Shown: positions 27,225 to 36,549, numbered from the stretch's first letter. The stretch: 47,071 bases of DNA from Candidatus Woesearchaeota archaeon (GCA_016928155.1 JAFGLG010000015.1:1-47071), one strand, 5' to 3'. Notes: generated by a model not told the origin, from the sequence alone. Translations and numbers: made by a program.

Positions 27225-28505
27225 TCAGCTTTTCTTCACTGATACATTGTTAAATCTTATCGGCCCGCTGTAGAACCCGGCTATTGATTCAGGCTGCCCC
27301 ATGCGATCTATATTGTTCATGAGATTTATCATTGACGAGGATATGGACATGTTTGATATGGGGTGTTTGATATGGCCGTTCTCTATGTAGAATCCCTTGT
27401 CTGCCTCTACTGAGAAGTCTGTGGTTATCGGGTCTGAGTTATGGGCCCCGAGTATGGACGTGACATAGACACCCTTGTCGACTCCTGAGAATATGTCCTT
27501 CTTCTTGGGGATATCCAGCACTATGTTGTTGAATATCACTCCTGATTTTGCTGCGCTCCCTGTTGATTCCTTGCCAAGAAATTTTCCTATATTGTGGTCG
27601 AATAGGAAGTTCTTGACAACACCCTTCTCGACAAGCTGGATTTTGCGGGTGGGTGTTCCTTCATAGTCGAATCTTTCTGACCTGAATCCCCAGTCTAGCG
27701 TACCGTCATTTGAGAGGTTTAGCTTTCTGGAAAAGACCTGCTCCCCGAGCTTCCTGGTGAGTGTTGAATGTTTGCTCTCCACATTAGTGCCGAGGAAGCT
27801 TGGCAGCATCGCATACTCGCAGAGGTAATACAGCACCTTGGGTGACAATATCAGTGTGTCCGCATCTGTGCCAAGTTTTCTGCTCTTTGCTGACATCTCA
27901 GCTGTTTCCTTTAGTCTTTTGCACATCGGTTGTGCATCGAATATCCTTCTTGCTGAATTGAAGTCCCAGTGGCTGAACATCTTGCCTTTCGATTTGTATG
28001 ACACTGACACATTGATTGAGAATTTGGTGTCTTTCTGGGTTTTTTCGACCCCGTTTGAGTTTGCTGCTGAGAATTCTGTGTCTGTGCTCACTATATCAGC
28101 ATTCTCGACTTTTATCATCGGTGATTTCAGGTCTTTGAGTATGCCTTCTCCTGTCTCCAGGAAGAAGTCCTCAGACTGTTCTGCTGTATTGGAGTCATAT
28201 ATCTTGACGTCTGTTTCTTTTGGGTCTTCTGGAAGCCCATAGAAATAATCCAGGCTGTTCGTCACCTTGGCCATCTTGAGGGCTCTGTCCAGCAGGCCGG
28301 AATCAGGGTAGTTAGAATAGGAAACACCCATCTTTTTTCCCAGGAAGACCTTCAGTATGTAGGCTTTCTGCTCCATGCTGCTCATGGTGTGGATGCTGTT
28401 GTCCATGAGCTTCAGGTTGTTTGATCTGATTATGTATGAGTTCAGCTGTGCATGGTCAGCTTTCCGTGTCGCCTTGTTTATGATTTTTCTGAAGTAATTA
28501 TCCAT
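27225..28505 (-). CDS. pmbA: TldE/PmbA-like subunit of TldD/TldE metalloprotease
   Basis: The 426-residue protein has the family pattern with TLDWGFRSERFDYEGTPTRKIQLVEKGVVKNFLFD and NIVLD, and no HExxxH motif, as expected for the non-catalytic TldE partner. It forms a heterodimer with TldD, which degrades unfolded peptides or matures modified peptides. The neighbouring tldD gene supports the assignment. The 78-base spacer to tldD contains a short tandem repeat with ATTAATTATCATC at 28528-28560. Confidence 0.9.
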   Translation of the reverse strand: MDNYFRKIINKATRKADHAQLNSYIIRSNNLKLMDNSIHTMSSMEQKAYILKVFLGKKMGVSYSNYPDSGLLDRALKMAKVTNSLDYFYGLPEDPKETDVKIYDSNTAEQSEDFFLETGEGILKDLKSPMIKVENADIVSTDTEFSAANSNGVEKTQKDTKFSINVSVSYKSKGKMFSHWDFNSARRIFDAQPMCKRLKETAEMSAKSRKLGTDADTLILSPKVLYYLCEYAMLPSFLGTNVESKHSTLTRKLGEQVFSRKLNLSNDGTLDWGFRSERFDYEGTPTRKIQLVEKGVVKNFLFDHNIGKFLGKESTGSAAKSGVIFNNIVLDIPKKKDIFSGVDKGVYVTSILGAHNSDPITTDFSVEADKGFYIENGHIKHPISNMSISSSMINLMNNIDRMGQPESIAGFYSGPIRFNNVSVKKS

Positions 28506-28583
28506 TATGCCTGCCTTGTATTATAATCATCATTAATTATCATCATCATTAATTATCATCGCGGATATTCTTATTTATCCTGA

Positions 28584-29960
28584 CTATGCCTCATTCTTCC
28601 CTATTATCCTTGCGTTCTTTATCAGCATCTTGGGATTGGCCCCGTCAACAGGGATTATCTGGCCGAGCTTCTGGCAGTAGCCGGGATCTGATTCCTCATA
28701 GCTGTTGCCTATGGCCTTGATGCTCTTGAGTATCTTCATGAGGTTGCCTGAGAATGACAATTCTCTGAGCGGTCCAGTTATCTCGCCGTTCTTTACAAGA
28801 TACCCTTGTTTCGCTCCGAATTCGAATGTTCCTTCTGCGGAATTCACCTGTCCTCCTTTCTGGCCAAGCACGAATATTCCGTTCTTCAGGTCTTCTATGA
28901 GCTCCTCATCTGTATAGTCTTTCTTGCCAATGTACATATTGCTCATCCTCGGGATGGGGAAGAAGCCGGCTTCCTCTGCCCTCCCGTTTCCAGTCGGTGA
29001 TTCGCAGAGGATGGCTGCTGTCTCCCTGGAATGCAGGAAATTGCGGAGCACCCCGTTGCTTATCACCTTTGTCTTCTGGCTCGGCACTCCCTCGTCGTCA
29101 TAGAAATAGCTGCCGAATCCTCCTTCTATGCTTGGATCATCGTATACATTGAGGATCTCTGTTCCTAATTTCTTGTTTATCTTGTTGGCGAGGATGGAAT
29201 CCTTTTTGATGACATGGTCTGCTTCGATGCTGTGCCCGAGGGCTTCATGTATGAAAAGCCCTGCCAGCGCCCCGTCGATGACCACATTTGCATTCTGTGT
29301 CTTGGGGCTCTTTGCGGTCAGGAGCTCCAATGCGCGGTCACAGCATTTCTGTATGGCCTCGGGGTATCCCCTTAGAACCTCAAAACCGCCCAGCCGGGCT
29401 ATCCCATCATGGGAATCCACTGTCCTCATGCCGTCAGATGCGACAATGAATATGCCTGCATCTATATAGTTCAGCCTCTGCTGTATGAAGCTCCCTTCAG
29501 AATTGGCGAATTCGCTGTAAAGATTTTTTTCTGTGTAGTAAAGGTCAGATGACTTTATTTTGCGGTCAAAATCAAGAGCCTTTATCGAGCCCTCCAATAT
29601 GAGGTTCTTCTTTTCAGATAGTGATATGTTTACAGGATCGACTCTCATTCTGGTCTTCTTGAAGTCCTTTATGGGCTTTATCTGGGCCATGATTATCTCC
29701 CTTTCGGTCTTCTTGCTCATGGCTTTTGCTATCTTGAGCGCTTTTATCACATTCTCCTCCATTTTATCAAGATTGTCGAAGCTTGTGAAGCCCCATGCAT
29801 TTCCATAGAGGACCCTTATTGAATACTGCTTGACGCTCCCATTGTCTATGTCTTTTACAGTCTCGCCGCTCAGGTTTATTGAGGTGCTGTCAAGCGTAGT
29901 GTGCCTGAAATCCCAGTACTTGACTTTATCCTCTTTTTCAAGAAATTTGAACAGGGCCAT
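28584..29960 (-). CDS. tldD: TldD metalloprotease
   Basis: The 458-residue protein has the zinc motif H238-E-A-L-G-H243 within GLFIHEALGHSIEAD, then GTEILNVYDDPSIEGGFGSYFYDDEG and a C-terminal GNSYEESDPGYCQKLGQ, where the Cys completes the site in the family. It is the catalytic half of the TldD/TldE protease. The palindromic TATA box TTTATAAA (29985-29992) lies 28 bases upstream, so the mRNA is probably leaderless. Confidence 0.93.
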   Translation of the reverse strand: MALFKFLEKEDKVKYWDFRHTTLDSTSINLSGETVKDIDNGSVKQYSIRVLYGNAWGFTSFDNLDKMEENVIKALKIAKAMSKKTEREIIMAQIKPIKDFKKTRMRVDPVNISLSEKKNLILEGSIKALDFDRKIKSSDLYYTEKNLYSEFANSEGSFIQQRLNYIDAGIFIVASDGMRTVDSHDGIARLGGFEVLRGYPEAIQKCCDRALELLTAKSPKTQNANVVIDGALAGLFIHEALGHSIEADHVIKKDSILANKINKKLGTEILNVYDDPSIEGGFGSYFYDDEGVPSQKTKVISNGVLRNFLHSRETAAILCESPTGNGRAEEAGFFPIPRMSNMYIGKKDYTDEELIEDLKNGIFVLGQKGGQVNSAEGTFEFGAKQGYLVKNGEITGPLRELSFSGNLMKILKSIKAIGNSYEESDPGYCQKLGQIIPVDGANPKMLIKNARIIGKNEA

Positions 29961-29984
29961 CTAAAGCCTATTTTGGGTTTCACA

Positions 29985-29992
29985 TTTATAAA
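29985..29992. promoter_or_regulatory. Palindromic TATA box shared by tldD and a divergent small ORF
   Basis: TTTATAAA is its own reverse complement. It is about 28 bases from the tldD ATG (29960, minus) and about 30 from the ATG at 30019 (plus), correct for leaderless starts both ways. Confidence 0.5.
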
Positions 29993-30018
29993 GTTGATGC
30001 CGTGTTTCCATTTTATTG

Positions 30019-30171
30019 ATGATCATCCAAATGGAAATCAATAAAAAGGATGAGGGGATAGTAGTGTCAAAAAAATCCAAAAAAGGTGATTCCATGAAAC
30101 AGAAGAAGAAATCAACGACCCAGAAGGGCAAGAAGAAGAAGTTCGGGAGCATGATTGCTAATAAGAGTTAG
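30019..30171 (+). CDS. Small lysine-rich protein (50 aa), hypothetical
   Basis: This frame reads MIIQMEINKKDEGIVVSKKSKKGDSMKQKKKSTTQ and ends in KGKKKKFGSMIANKS. About a third of residues are Lys, typical of small nucleic-acid-binding or ribosome-associated proteins. A TATA box at the right distance and the position in an otherwise empty 240-base gap support it. A start at 30031 gives 46 residues. No family recognised. Confidence 0.45.
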   Translation: MIIQMEINKKDEGIVVSKKSKKGDSMKQKKKSTTQKGKKKKFGSMIANKS

Positions 30172-30199
30172 ATTATTGATAAGTGTTTATCAGGCATAT

Positions 30200-32209
30200 T
30201 CAAGGATTTATTAATATATTTTTTTTGTCTATGACAGGCATTATCAGTTTGAAAGTAGTGCCCTCCCTGAGTTCTGAGATTAGGCTTACCTCTCCGCAGG
30301 ACGCATCCACAAATTTCTTGAGGTCATAGAGCCCCAATCCTCTCATCCTGTCTCCGGTTTCTGGCTTCCTGGAATAGAACCTGTTGAATGCCCTTGATGC
30401 CGCTTCAGGGGTCATCCCGGGCCCATTATCACTCACTTCGATTACCAGGCATTTCTCTATGTCATAATTGGCTCCGGCTTCGGCAAGCTTTTCAGATTGT
30501 GCTCTTAATAGATCCCCTTCTCTTGCTGTCAGGGTCATCCTTGCTTTGTTATCCATCTCATACTGGGAATTCCTGGCAAGCTCCATGAGGACAATGTCCA
30601 CAAATTTTTTTGGATCGATGTATAGTATAGGATCATGTCTTAGATCGCATTCAAGTGATCCGCCCGGCCAGTGGATCTTATATTTTTGCTCGAATTCCCT
30701 GACAATGTCGCTGAGAGTGCATTCACTTGGGACATAGCCTCTATGGAGAGTTTCTGTCAGCTGACTGAGGATCCCGGAGATTGTCTGCAGCTGCCTTATC
30801 ACGACCTCAGGGGACTCTGCAAGCTTTGTGATATGCTCAGCCAGTGTAGCATCTTGTGCAAGCAGTTCCCTGAGGGAGGGATTTACCAGTATGAACCTCT
30901 CAAGCCTCTTCTTGGAATTGAGTGTGGAATGCCTGATGATATCGAGATATGTCCTGAGGTTATGGCCCAGCCCGCTGGCAACATCATCGGTCCTCATCCT
31001 GCTGTTGATCTCTGATTCTGCAAGGGACCTGTAGACTGCTTCAGTCACATCATCGAATCTTATGAGGAATTTTGTGGCTGGTCCGAAAAGCGCGCCGACA
31101 GGGGATACAGATATGTCATATATGACATCCCTGCTGCCGATGGTCATGGCTTGGTTCGGCAGGAAGTATCTCTCCTCCTGGCCGGTCACTACTGAGGTTA
31201 TTCCGCCGATCGCAGATGAGAAGATCTTCAGGCCGCGTATGTCCATTCTCCGGGGACATTCATCTGCCCCGATTGCCCTTGACAGTACAGGGTTTACACG
31301 CTCAAGCCTGTAGTCGGCGTCGATGACAGCTATCCCTGCTGCCTCGCTGTCGACAATTGCCTCATTGAGGGATTTCCAGTAATGGATCTCTTCCATCTGT
31401 TCGGCCCATAGCAATGGCAGTGTTAGGAGATTGGCGAGCCTCTCTCCGTCAGCAAGCTTCTGTTCAGTGATCCCTTTGGTGCCGGCTCTCGGGTCCCTGT
31501 CCATCGGTGCATCGACAGTGATGACTGCTATAGCTTTACCATGCATGAGTACAGGGATGCATACTGCTGGCACATAAGACTCTGGGGTCGGATAAAGCTG
31601 CTTGAATTCTTCAGGTGTTACATAGACCTCATTCTCAGGTGTGAGGAAACCGTGAGATGCCGCTTTATTGTATTGGAGTTCCTGTTGCTCATAGTAGTCC
31701 GGACTGAAGATGCCTGCCTCCACCATCTGGTCAAGGAAACCGCCTGGCGAAGGGTCATAATATGACTGGAATGCCCTTCCTGTCGATATTGCGATAAAGA
31801 GCTCATTCTTGTCTTCTGGATCTATATTGCAGAACTCAGTCTTCTGGTATCTTACTATATTCTGCACTATGGCATCTGTCTCAGGGGTCAGCCCGACTGC
31901 GCTGCATGTTACTATCTGGTCTGAATCCAGGTCAAAGAATTTTCCGGGCGTGTATGTCTTGCCCTCCTGTCGTCTTATCATGAGGTTTGCAATGTTCATC
32001 CTCATGAGCTTCCCGACGCTTTTGAGCACAGTTGTGATGAAGTTCTCCATGAATCTCTCATCAATCTTCATGCCCGCGAAATCTTGGTGTATGCCTGAAT
32101 AGGTCTCGAGTATGTCCTGTGAATCAATCAGCCTCTGCTCTGTTTCAGCCAATATTGCTTCAAGCTCTTTTATTCTGTTGTCTGGGCTGGGGTTTATTGT
32201 ATTTTCCAT
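30200..32209 (-). CDS. Sensor histidine kinase (GAF-PAS-like-HisKA-HATPase), soluble
   Basis: A coiled coil (IKELEAILAETEQRLIDSQ) is followed by a GAF-like domain (about 60-270, ending VPAVCIPVLMHGKAIAVITVDAP), a PAS-like segment (NEAIVDSEAAGIAVIDADYRLERVNPVLSRAIG), the phosphorylation helix SGLGHNLRTYLDIIRHS with its His, and an ATPase domain with N box ELARNSQYEM, G1 EVSDNGPGM, F box FNRFYSRK and G2 MRGLGLYDLKKF. No membrane segments, so a cytoplasmic signal is sensed. The ATG at 32209 is preferred; a TTG at 32224 is possible. It ends an apparent two-gene operon after the receiver/HD-GYP gene, its likely partner. Confidence 0.9.
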   Translation of the reverse strand: MENTINPSPDNRIKELEAILAETEQRLIDSQDILETYSGIHQDFAGMKIDERFMENFITTVLKSVGKLMRMNIANLMIRRQEGKTYTPGKFFDLDSDQIVTCSAVGLTPETDAIVQNIVRYQKTEFCNIDPEDKNELFIAISTGRAFQSYYDPSPGGFLDQMVEAGIFSPDYYEQQELQYNKAASHGFLTPENEVYVTPEEFKQLYPTPESYVPAVCIPVLMHGKAIAVITVDAPMDRDPRAGTKGITEQKLADGERLANLLTLPLLWAEQMEEIHYWKSLNEAIVDSEAAGIAVIDADYRLERVNPVLSRAIGADECPRRMDIRGLKIFSSAIGGITSVVTGQEERYFLPNQAMTIGSRDVIYDISVSPVGALFGPATKFLIRFDDVTEAVYRSLAESEINSRMRTDDVASGLGHNLRTYLDIIRHSTLNSKKRLERFILVNPSLRELLAQDATLAEHITKLAESPEVVIRQLQTISGILSQLTETLHRGYVPSECTLSDIVREFEQKYKIHWPGGSLECDLRHDPILYIDPKKFVDIVLMELARNSQYEMDNKARMTLTAREGDLLRAQSEKLAEAGANYDIEKCLVIEVSDNGPGMTPEAASRAFNRFYSRKPETGDRMRGLGLYDLKKFVDASCGEVSLISELREGTTFKLIMPVIDKKNILINP

Positions 32210-32247
32210 TTTGATTGGATTCAAGGGCCTATCCTGGATGTTTGTCC

Positions 32248-34089
32248 TTATATTGCAGTGTGTTCTTGTATTATCTTGTCTATCAGGGGATAATCCTCCA
32301 GTATGTGGTCATCATCCCCGTAATTTGGATCCTGTTCTTTGAGTCTCATTTTTTCCTGGTATAAGGATTCATAGTCTAGTTTCAGCCATTTCCCAAGCCT
32401 GTGTCTGATGAAGGGTCTTATGATTTCCGGATCGAATTGATGGCCGGCATTTTTTGCCAGTTCATTGACTACCCATCTTATCGGCATTGGTTTTTTGTAG
32501 ACTCTCCTGCTCACCATTGCATCATAGGAATCGGCTATGAATGCTATCCTTGATGGGAGTGGGATGTCAGTGCCTCTCTTTTCTCCGGGATAGGAAGGGA
32601 AATCCACATCTTCAGTCCTTCCATCCCATCTCTCATGATGATGCCTGACTCCCTCAGCTATGTGGAAATACAGGTGGCCATTAGGGAGCATCTTTTTGTT
32701 GCTTTCATTCCAGATGATTTCATAGCCCTCTATCGGATGTCCCTTCATTTTGCTGTACTCTTCGTCTGTGAGCTTGTCATTTTTGTTGAGGATCTCGTGG
32801 TGTATTTTGGCTTTGCCGCAGTCGCTCATTCCTGATGTCCATTCAATGATGTAACCCTCCTCGAGGGTTATATCGAACTCGTCCCTCAGTTCTTCGCGTG
32901 CCATGCCGTATCTGTCCGGATCCTCGTACATAGCCCTCAATAGGTCTGCTATTTCTTTTGCCCTTTCCTTTTGCCTGAACACATGTTTCTTTGTATCTCC
33001 GCCTGCTGTCTGCAGGCCTGCGAAATCGAGCGTGTCGATCAGGTTGGCGAGTATTGATTGTGATGCGAACAGTGTTACATAGAAATTGTACAGTTGGCTC
33101 AGTCCTGTCATCAGTGCATCTCTCATCCCATTCATCAGAACAAGATTGGCTTCGTCAAAACCATATTCCCTGCCGGGCTCATCAGATTCTTTCCTGATTA
33201 CATAGAAAGCCCCTCTTGCCACGCCTCCGAATATTAACGGCACACCGATGATGGATTTTGCGCCCATCTGGATGAACATGTCCTCTATCTCACCTGTATA
33301 TGCGGACACATCCTCGATAATTATGGAGGTCGCATTAGGTAATATCCTCCTTAATGTCCCTGAATCTGAATCAAGCATCTCATTTGGGTTTATCCTGTGC
33401 TCGGGATATAGCTGTCTGATGCTCATATTGCCGTTTGCCATCTCTTGGAAAGGTTCTCGCGGCATTGTCACACGGGCATCTTGCGCATCCATTGCAGAGA
33501 TGCAGGCAGTTGCCACAGTCTCCAGAAGCAGCTCAAGCTTTGGACCCTTGAATGCGATGCCTTTGGTCATGTCCTGTATGTGTTTGTACATGTCGATTAG
33601 CGTGTTTATTTGCTTCCACATTATTCTGTCTTCCAGTAGGGTGGCTATGCGGTTGAAGATATCTTCTTCGCTATCCTCATTTTTTGAGAAATAATCATCT
33701 GCCCCCCGCCTTTCGAGCTTGATCCCTCTCTTGTAGTTCTCATAGGCCGTGTATAGCACAAGCTTGACTCTTTCCTTTTTTAGACCGAGCTGGATTGCTG
33801 CATCGAGCACTCTTTCCCCTGCTGTTGCGCTGTCTGTTTCAGAAGGGAGGTTTATATCGCTGAAGATCAGATCGAGGCTTGTGTTTTGTTCGGATATCAC
33901 CTCTTTTGCCTGTGTTTCTGTTGATGCCTCCAGTATGTTCCTTCTTTGGTAGCCCTCAAGCACAAATGACTCTATGAGCTCTCTCCTTTCATCCGGATTG
34001 TCCTCTACAATGAGTATCCTGGAATATTGTTTTACCATCCTTTCCAGGTTGACGCCTTCATATCTTTTCATTCCTTGTTCAAAATCCAA
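32248..34089 (-). CDS. Response regulator: receiver + GAF-like + degenerate HD-GYP domain
   Basis: The receiver has acidic pair E29/D30, phospho-acceptor D78 (FSDINLP), T116 and K138. Residues 180-355 are GAF-like (SIIGVPLIFGGVARGAFYVIRK). The rest matches HD-GYP: H371, SDCGK at 424-428 where HDxGK is usual, KGHPIEGYEI with H453, H486-H487-E, W490-D-G, SYP in place of GYP, and D522 in IADSYDAMVSRRVYKKP. Thus the first ligand of the HD pair is Ser. HD-GYP enzymes degrade cyclic di-GMP in bacteria and are rare in archaea. A TTG start at 34089 is used because AGGTGG lies just upstream; ATG 34071 is the alternative. Confidence 0.85.
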   Translation of the reverse strand: MDFEQGMKRYEGVNLERMVKQYSRILIVEDNPDERRELIESFVLEGYQRRNILEASTETQAKEVISEQNTSLDLIFSDINLPSETDSATAGERVLDAAIQLGLKKERVKLVLYTAYENYKRGIKLERRGADDYFSKNEDSEEDIFNRIATLLEDRIMWKQINTLIDMYKHIQDMTKGIAFKGPKLELLLETVATACISAMDAQDARVTMPREPFQEMANGNMSIRQLYPEHRINPNEMLDSDSGTLRRILPNATSIIIEDVSAYTGEIEDMFIQMGAKSIIGVPLIFGGVARGAFYVIRKESDEPGREYGFDEANLVLMNGMRDALMTGLSQLYNFYVTLFASQSILANLIDTLDFAGLQTAGGDTKKHVFRQKERAKEIADLLRAMYEDPDRYGMAREELRDEFDITLEEGYIIEWTSGMSDCGKAKIHHEILNKNDKLTDEEYSKMKGHPIEGYEIIWNESNKKMLPNGHLYFHIAEGVRHHHERWDGRTEDVDFPSYPGEKRGTDIPLPSRIAFIADSYDAMVSRRVYKKPMPIRWVVNELAKNAGHQFDPEIIRPFIRHRLGKWLKLDYESLYQEKMRLKEQDPNYGDDDHILEDYPLIDKIIQEHTAI

Positions 34090-34326
34090 AATACCACCTG
34101 AAATTCCAACAGATATTGGGTCTTTCTTATTTTATTTATATTTTCCCACACTGGATTCCTGACTGATATGGGACAAAATGTTGGGCAAAATGTGGAAAAT
34201 ACCGCAGGATGGAGCTTTTATGCTTCAGATTAAGTGGGTCATTTTAATTGTTTTTGGTATCCCCGGATAGGATTACAATAGTTATGGTAGAGCCATAACT
34301 TTGGTTGGTAATCCGGATTGGTGATC
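34090..34326 (-). other. Intergenic region with nested inverted repeat
   Basis: No gene is seen. At 34270-34314 an outer stem GGATTAC/GTAATCC (7 bp) encloses an inner stem AGTTATGG/CCATAACT (8 bp, loop TAGAG). It lies just after the MFS gene stop (minus strand) and could be its terminator, or a leader element of the receiver/HD-GYP gene. Confidence 0.55.
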
Positions 34327-35628
34327 TCAATTGATGGCCTTGTCTTCAAGGATGAAGAAGAAGGGTATCACTATCAGTTCTGCGATTATTGAGAGCACTA
34401 TTATGAAGGATATGCTGAATATTGATGCCAGTATCCCTCCGATTACCGGCCCCAGGAGCGAGCCGATCCCTGTGAATGTGTCGAAATATGCGAGGTATTC
34501 TGCCCTGTTATGCTCAGGCACATAATCGAACATGAGGAGATATCCCATCATGTCAAATCCTCCTATTCCTGATCCCATGACTATGTTGGCTACAACAATT
34601 AGTATCGGATCCTTGGCTATTGCATATCCGACAAGCCCCAGTGTCGTCAGGACTGCCCCGTAGATGAAGCATGTTTTCCTGCCCAGCCTGGCCTGCGCCT
34701 TCTCCCATATCCTCTCTGTGAAGAGCTTTGACAGCACCATGACAGCGACAGTCAGTGCCAGGAAGCTGTTTGACGCTCCCAGGTCCTTGACTATGTAGAT
34801 GCTCAGGAACCCGAGGGTTATTGTGCTTGCGAGCGACCAGAAGAAAACGAGCAGAGTGAACTGCCTGAGAGCTTTCTGTTTGGAGAAATAATGCCTGAGC
34901 AGCACAAAGGTGTTGCTTTCGACCAGTCTTTTCTTGGTTGATTCGTAGGCGTCCTTCACTCTTCCCAGCGATGCTATTATCATTATCATACAGAGGAAGC
35001 CGAGTAGGAAGAGGAATTGGATGCCCATGAATCTGAGGAGCAGGCTTGCAGAGACCGATGCGATGAATGAGAAGGTGTAATGTATCAGATGCAGGTTTCC
35101 CACTATGTTGGCTCTGTTTTTTTTCTTTGTCATCTCATAGAACCATGCATCCCAGGTCGGCGCGCTCATTGAGAAAACGAGACCCTGCCCTACGACGAGG
35201 ATGAAGAACAGGTGTATTGATCTCGTGTTTATCATCGGCAGGAATAGGAGCCCCCAGAAGAAGATGCCTAGCAGTACGAATATCTTCCTTCTTTTCATTT
35301 TGTCTGAGAGGTGCGCAAACACGATGCTGAAGAGCATTGTGCTGAACTCTCTCAGGCCTGTCATTATCCCTATCAGGCTCTTCATGAATCCGAGCTCATA
35401 GGCAAAAAGTGTTATGAAAGGGTCGATGAGAGAGACTGCGAATGAAAGGAATGCCTGGCCTGAGTAGATGTACCTGAAATTCTTGGTTGGTTCCCGTCTG
35501 TTTTTTTCTGCATCCGCAGGGTACTCAGCTGGACCTGCTGGGCTGTTTCGTCTGGTGAGATGGTCATATTTATGGTACTTGTAATAGCTATGATATCCTC
35601 TTTTCAGAAAATGTGGCTTTTTTAACAT
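34327..35628 (-). CDS. Major facilitator superfamily transporter
   Basis: The 433-residue protein has about 50 cytoplasmic residues (Lys/Tyr/His rich) and then about 11-12 membrane helices. MFS marks are the loop 2-3 motif FAHLSDKMKRRKIFVL (a variant of GxxxDrxGrrk) and the equivalent between helices 8 and 9 (WEKAQARLGRKTCF). Substrate unknown; such permeases often export drugs or metabolites. A TATA-like ATATTTAAAAAG about 29 bases upstream implies a leaderless mRNA. Confidence 0.85.
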   Translation of the reverse strand: MLKKPHFLKRGYHSYYKYHKYDHLTRRNSPAGPAEYPADAEKNRREPTKNFRYIYSGQAFLSFAVSLIDPFITLFAYELGFMKSLIGIMTGLREFSTMLFSIVFAHLSDKMKRRKIFVLLGIFFWGLLFLPMINTRSIHLFFILVVGQGLVFSMSAPTWDAWFYEMTKKKNRANIVGNLHLIHYTFSFIASVSASLLLRFMGIQFLFLLGFLCMIMIIASLGRVKDAYESTKKRLVESNTFVLLRHYFSKQKALRQFTLLVFFWSLASTITLGFLSIYIVKDLGASNSFLALTVAVMVLSKLFTERIWEKAQARLGRKTCFIYGAVLTTLGLVGYAIAKDPILIVVANIVMGSGIGGFDMMGYLLMFDYVPEHNRAEYLAYFDTFTGIGSLLGPVIGGILASIFSISFIIVLSIIAELIVIPFFFILEDKAIN

Positions 35629-35719
35629 ATATATTAAATAAGCATAGTCACTTTTTAAATATTGCTGTTTCGGGTGTTATTGGTATTATTCCAGTTATCC
35701 CTGTTATTACAATTATTAG

Positions 35720-35779
35720 GGTATTAGGATTTAAGGTATTAGGATTAAAGGTATCAGGATTTAATGTATTAGGATTAAA
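35720..35779. repeat. 15-bp tandem repeat, four units
   Basis: Units of the form GGTATTAGGATTTAA occupy 35720-35734, 35735-35749, 35750-35764 and 35765-35779, each with one to three changes. They lie between the MFS gene start and the pseudouridine synthase stop. Confidence 0.85.
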
Positions 35780-35790
35780 GGCCCTTATGG

Positions 35791-36528
35791 TTATTTATTT
35801 TGTTGTTTCTTATTTATAGCTTCGTTTCTTGACAGCTTCATCAGGTCTTGTACCTCTTTTGTTGTGAGATATCTTGTCTGTCCTGGCTTGATATCGAGTG
35901 CCAATGGACCTATCTTCACTCTCTTCAGGCCGAGGACCTCATAATCTAGCTGCTTGAATATCCTCCTGACGATCCTGTTCATGCCCTCGTGGAGCTCTAT
36001 GCTGATCTCACTTTGGGTGTCAAGATAAGATAGCTTGTCAGGCTTCACCTTTTTTTCCATTATTACTATGCCCCGGTTGATTCTCTGGAAATCCTGTCCT
36101 GTGAGGTCCCTGTCGAGCTTAGCATGATATTCCTTCTTCAGCTCATATCTCGGATGCATTATCCTGTTCGCGAAATCCCCGTCATTTGTCAATAGGAGCA
36201 GCCCCTCGGTGTTGTAGTCCAGCCTGCCGATCGGGAATATCCTCTCTTTTGTCCTGATGAGGTCTGTTATCGTCTTCTTGTCTCTCTCAGCTTTGCCTTT
36301 TGCGAGTGTCACAAGATATCCTTTTGGTTTATTGAGCATCATGTATGTCTTTCTCGGAGCAGATAGGTCCTTTCCCTCGACGGTTATCCTGTCATGATCC
36401 TTGTCTGCCTTGTCTCCGAGCTTGATGGGCTTCCCATTGACAAGAACCTTCCCTCTCCCTATTAGCTCCTCAGCCTTTCTCCTTGAGCAATAGCCGAAAT
36501 TCGAGATTATTTTCTGTATCCTCTCCAT
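35791..36528 (-). CDS. RsuA/RluB-type pseudouridine synthase
   Basis: From the ATG at 36528 the protein has 245 residues: an S4 domain (QKIISNFGYCSRRKAEELIGRGKVLVNGKPI) and a catalytic domain with the Asp motif IFPIGRLDYNTEGLLLLTNDG and HEGMNRIVRRIF. This family modifies rRNA in bacteria and is uncommon in archaea, which normally use Cbf5 with guide RNAs, TruD and Pus10. Bacterial origin by transfer is likely. The start is chosen at the S4 domain; an open extension to 36696 overlaps the divergent gene and carries no domain. A TATA box shared with that gene lies 28 bases away. Confidence 0.93.
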   Translation of the reverse strand: MERIQKIISNFGYCSRRKAEELIGRGKVLVNGKPIKLGDKADKDHDRITVEGKDLSAPRKTYMMLNKPKGYLVTLAKGKAERDKKTITDLIRTKERIFPIGRLDYNTEGLLLLTNDGDFANRIMHPRYELKKEYHAKLDRDLTGQDFQRINRGIVIMEKKVKPDKLSYLDTQSEISIELHEGMNRIVRRIFKQLDYEVLGLKRVKIGPLALDIKPGQTRYLTTKEVQDLMKLSRNEAINKKQQNK

Positions 36529-36549
36529 GATTTGATGATTGACCATCAA

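Noticed and set aside
28528-28560. ATTAATTATCATC repeats as a CRISPR-like array
   Set aside because: There are only two short units without spacers, within a 78-base spacer.
35613-35819. Plus-strand frame spanning the 15-bp repeats
   Set aside because: The repeated VLGFKVLGLK pattern is only the tandem repeat being translated. There is no Shine-Dalgarno, and it overlaps genes at both ends.
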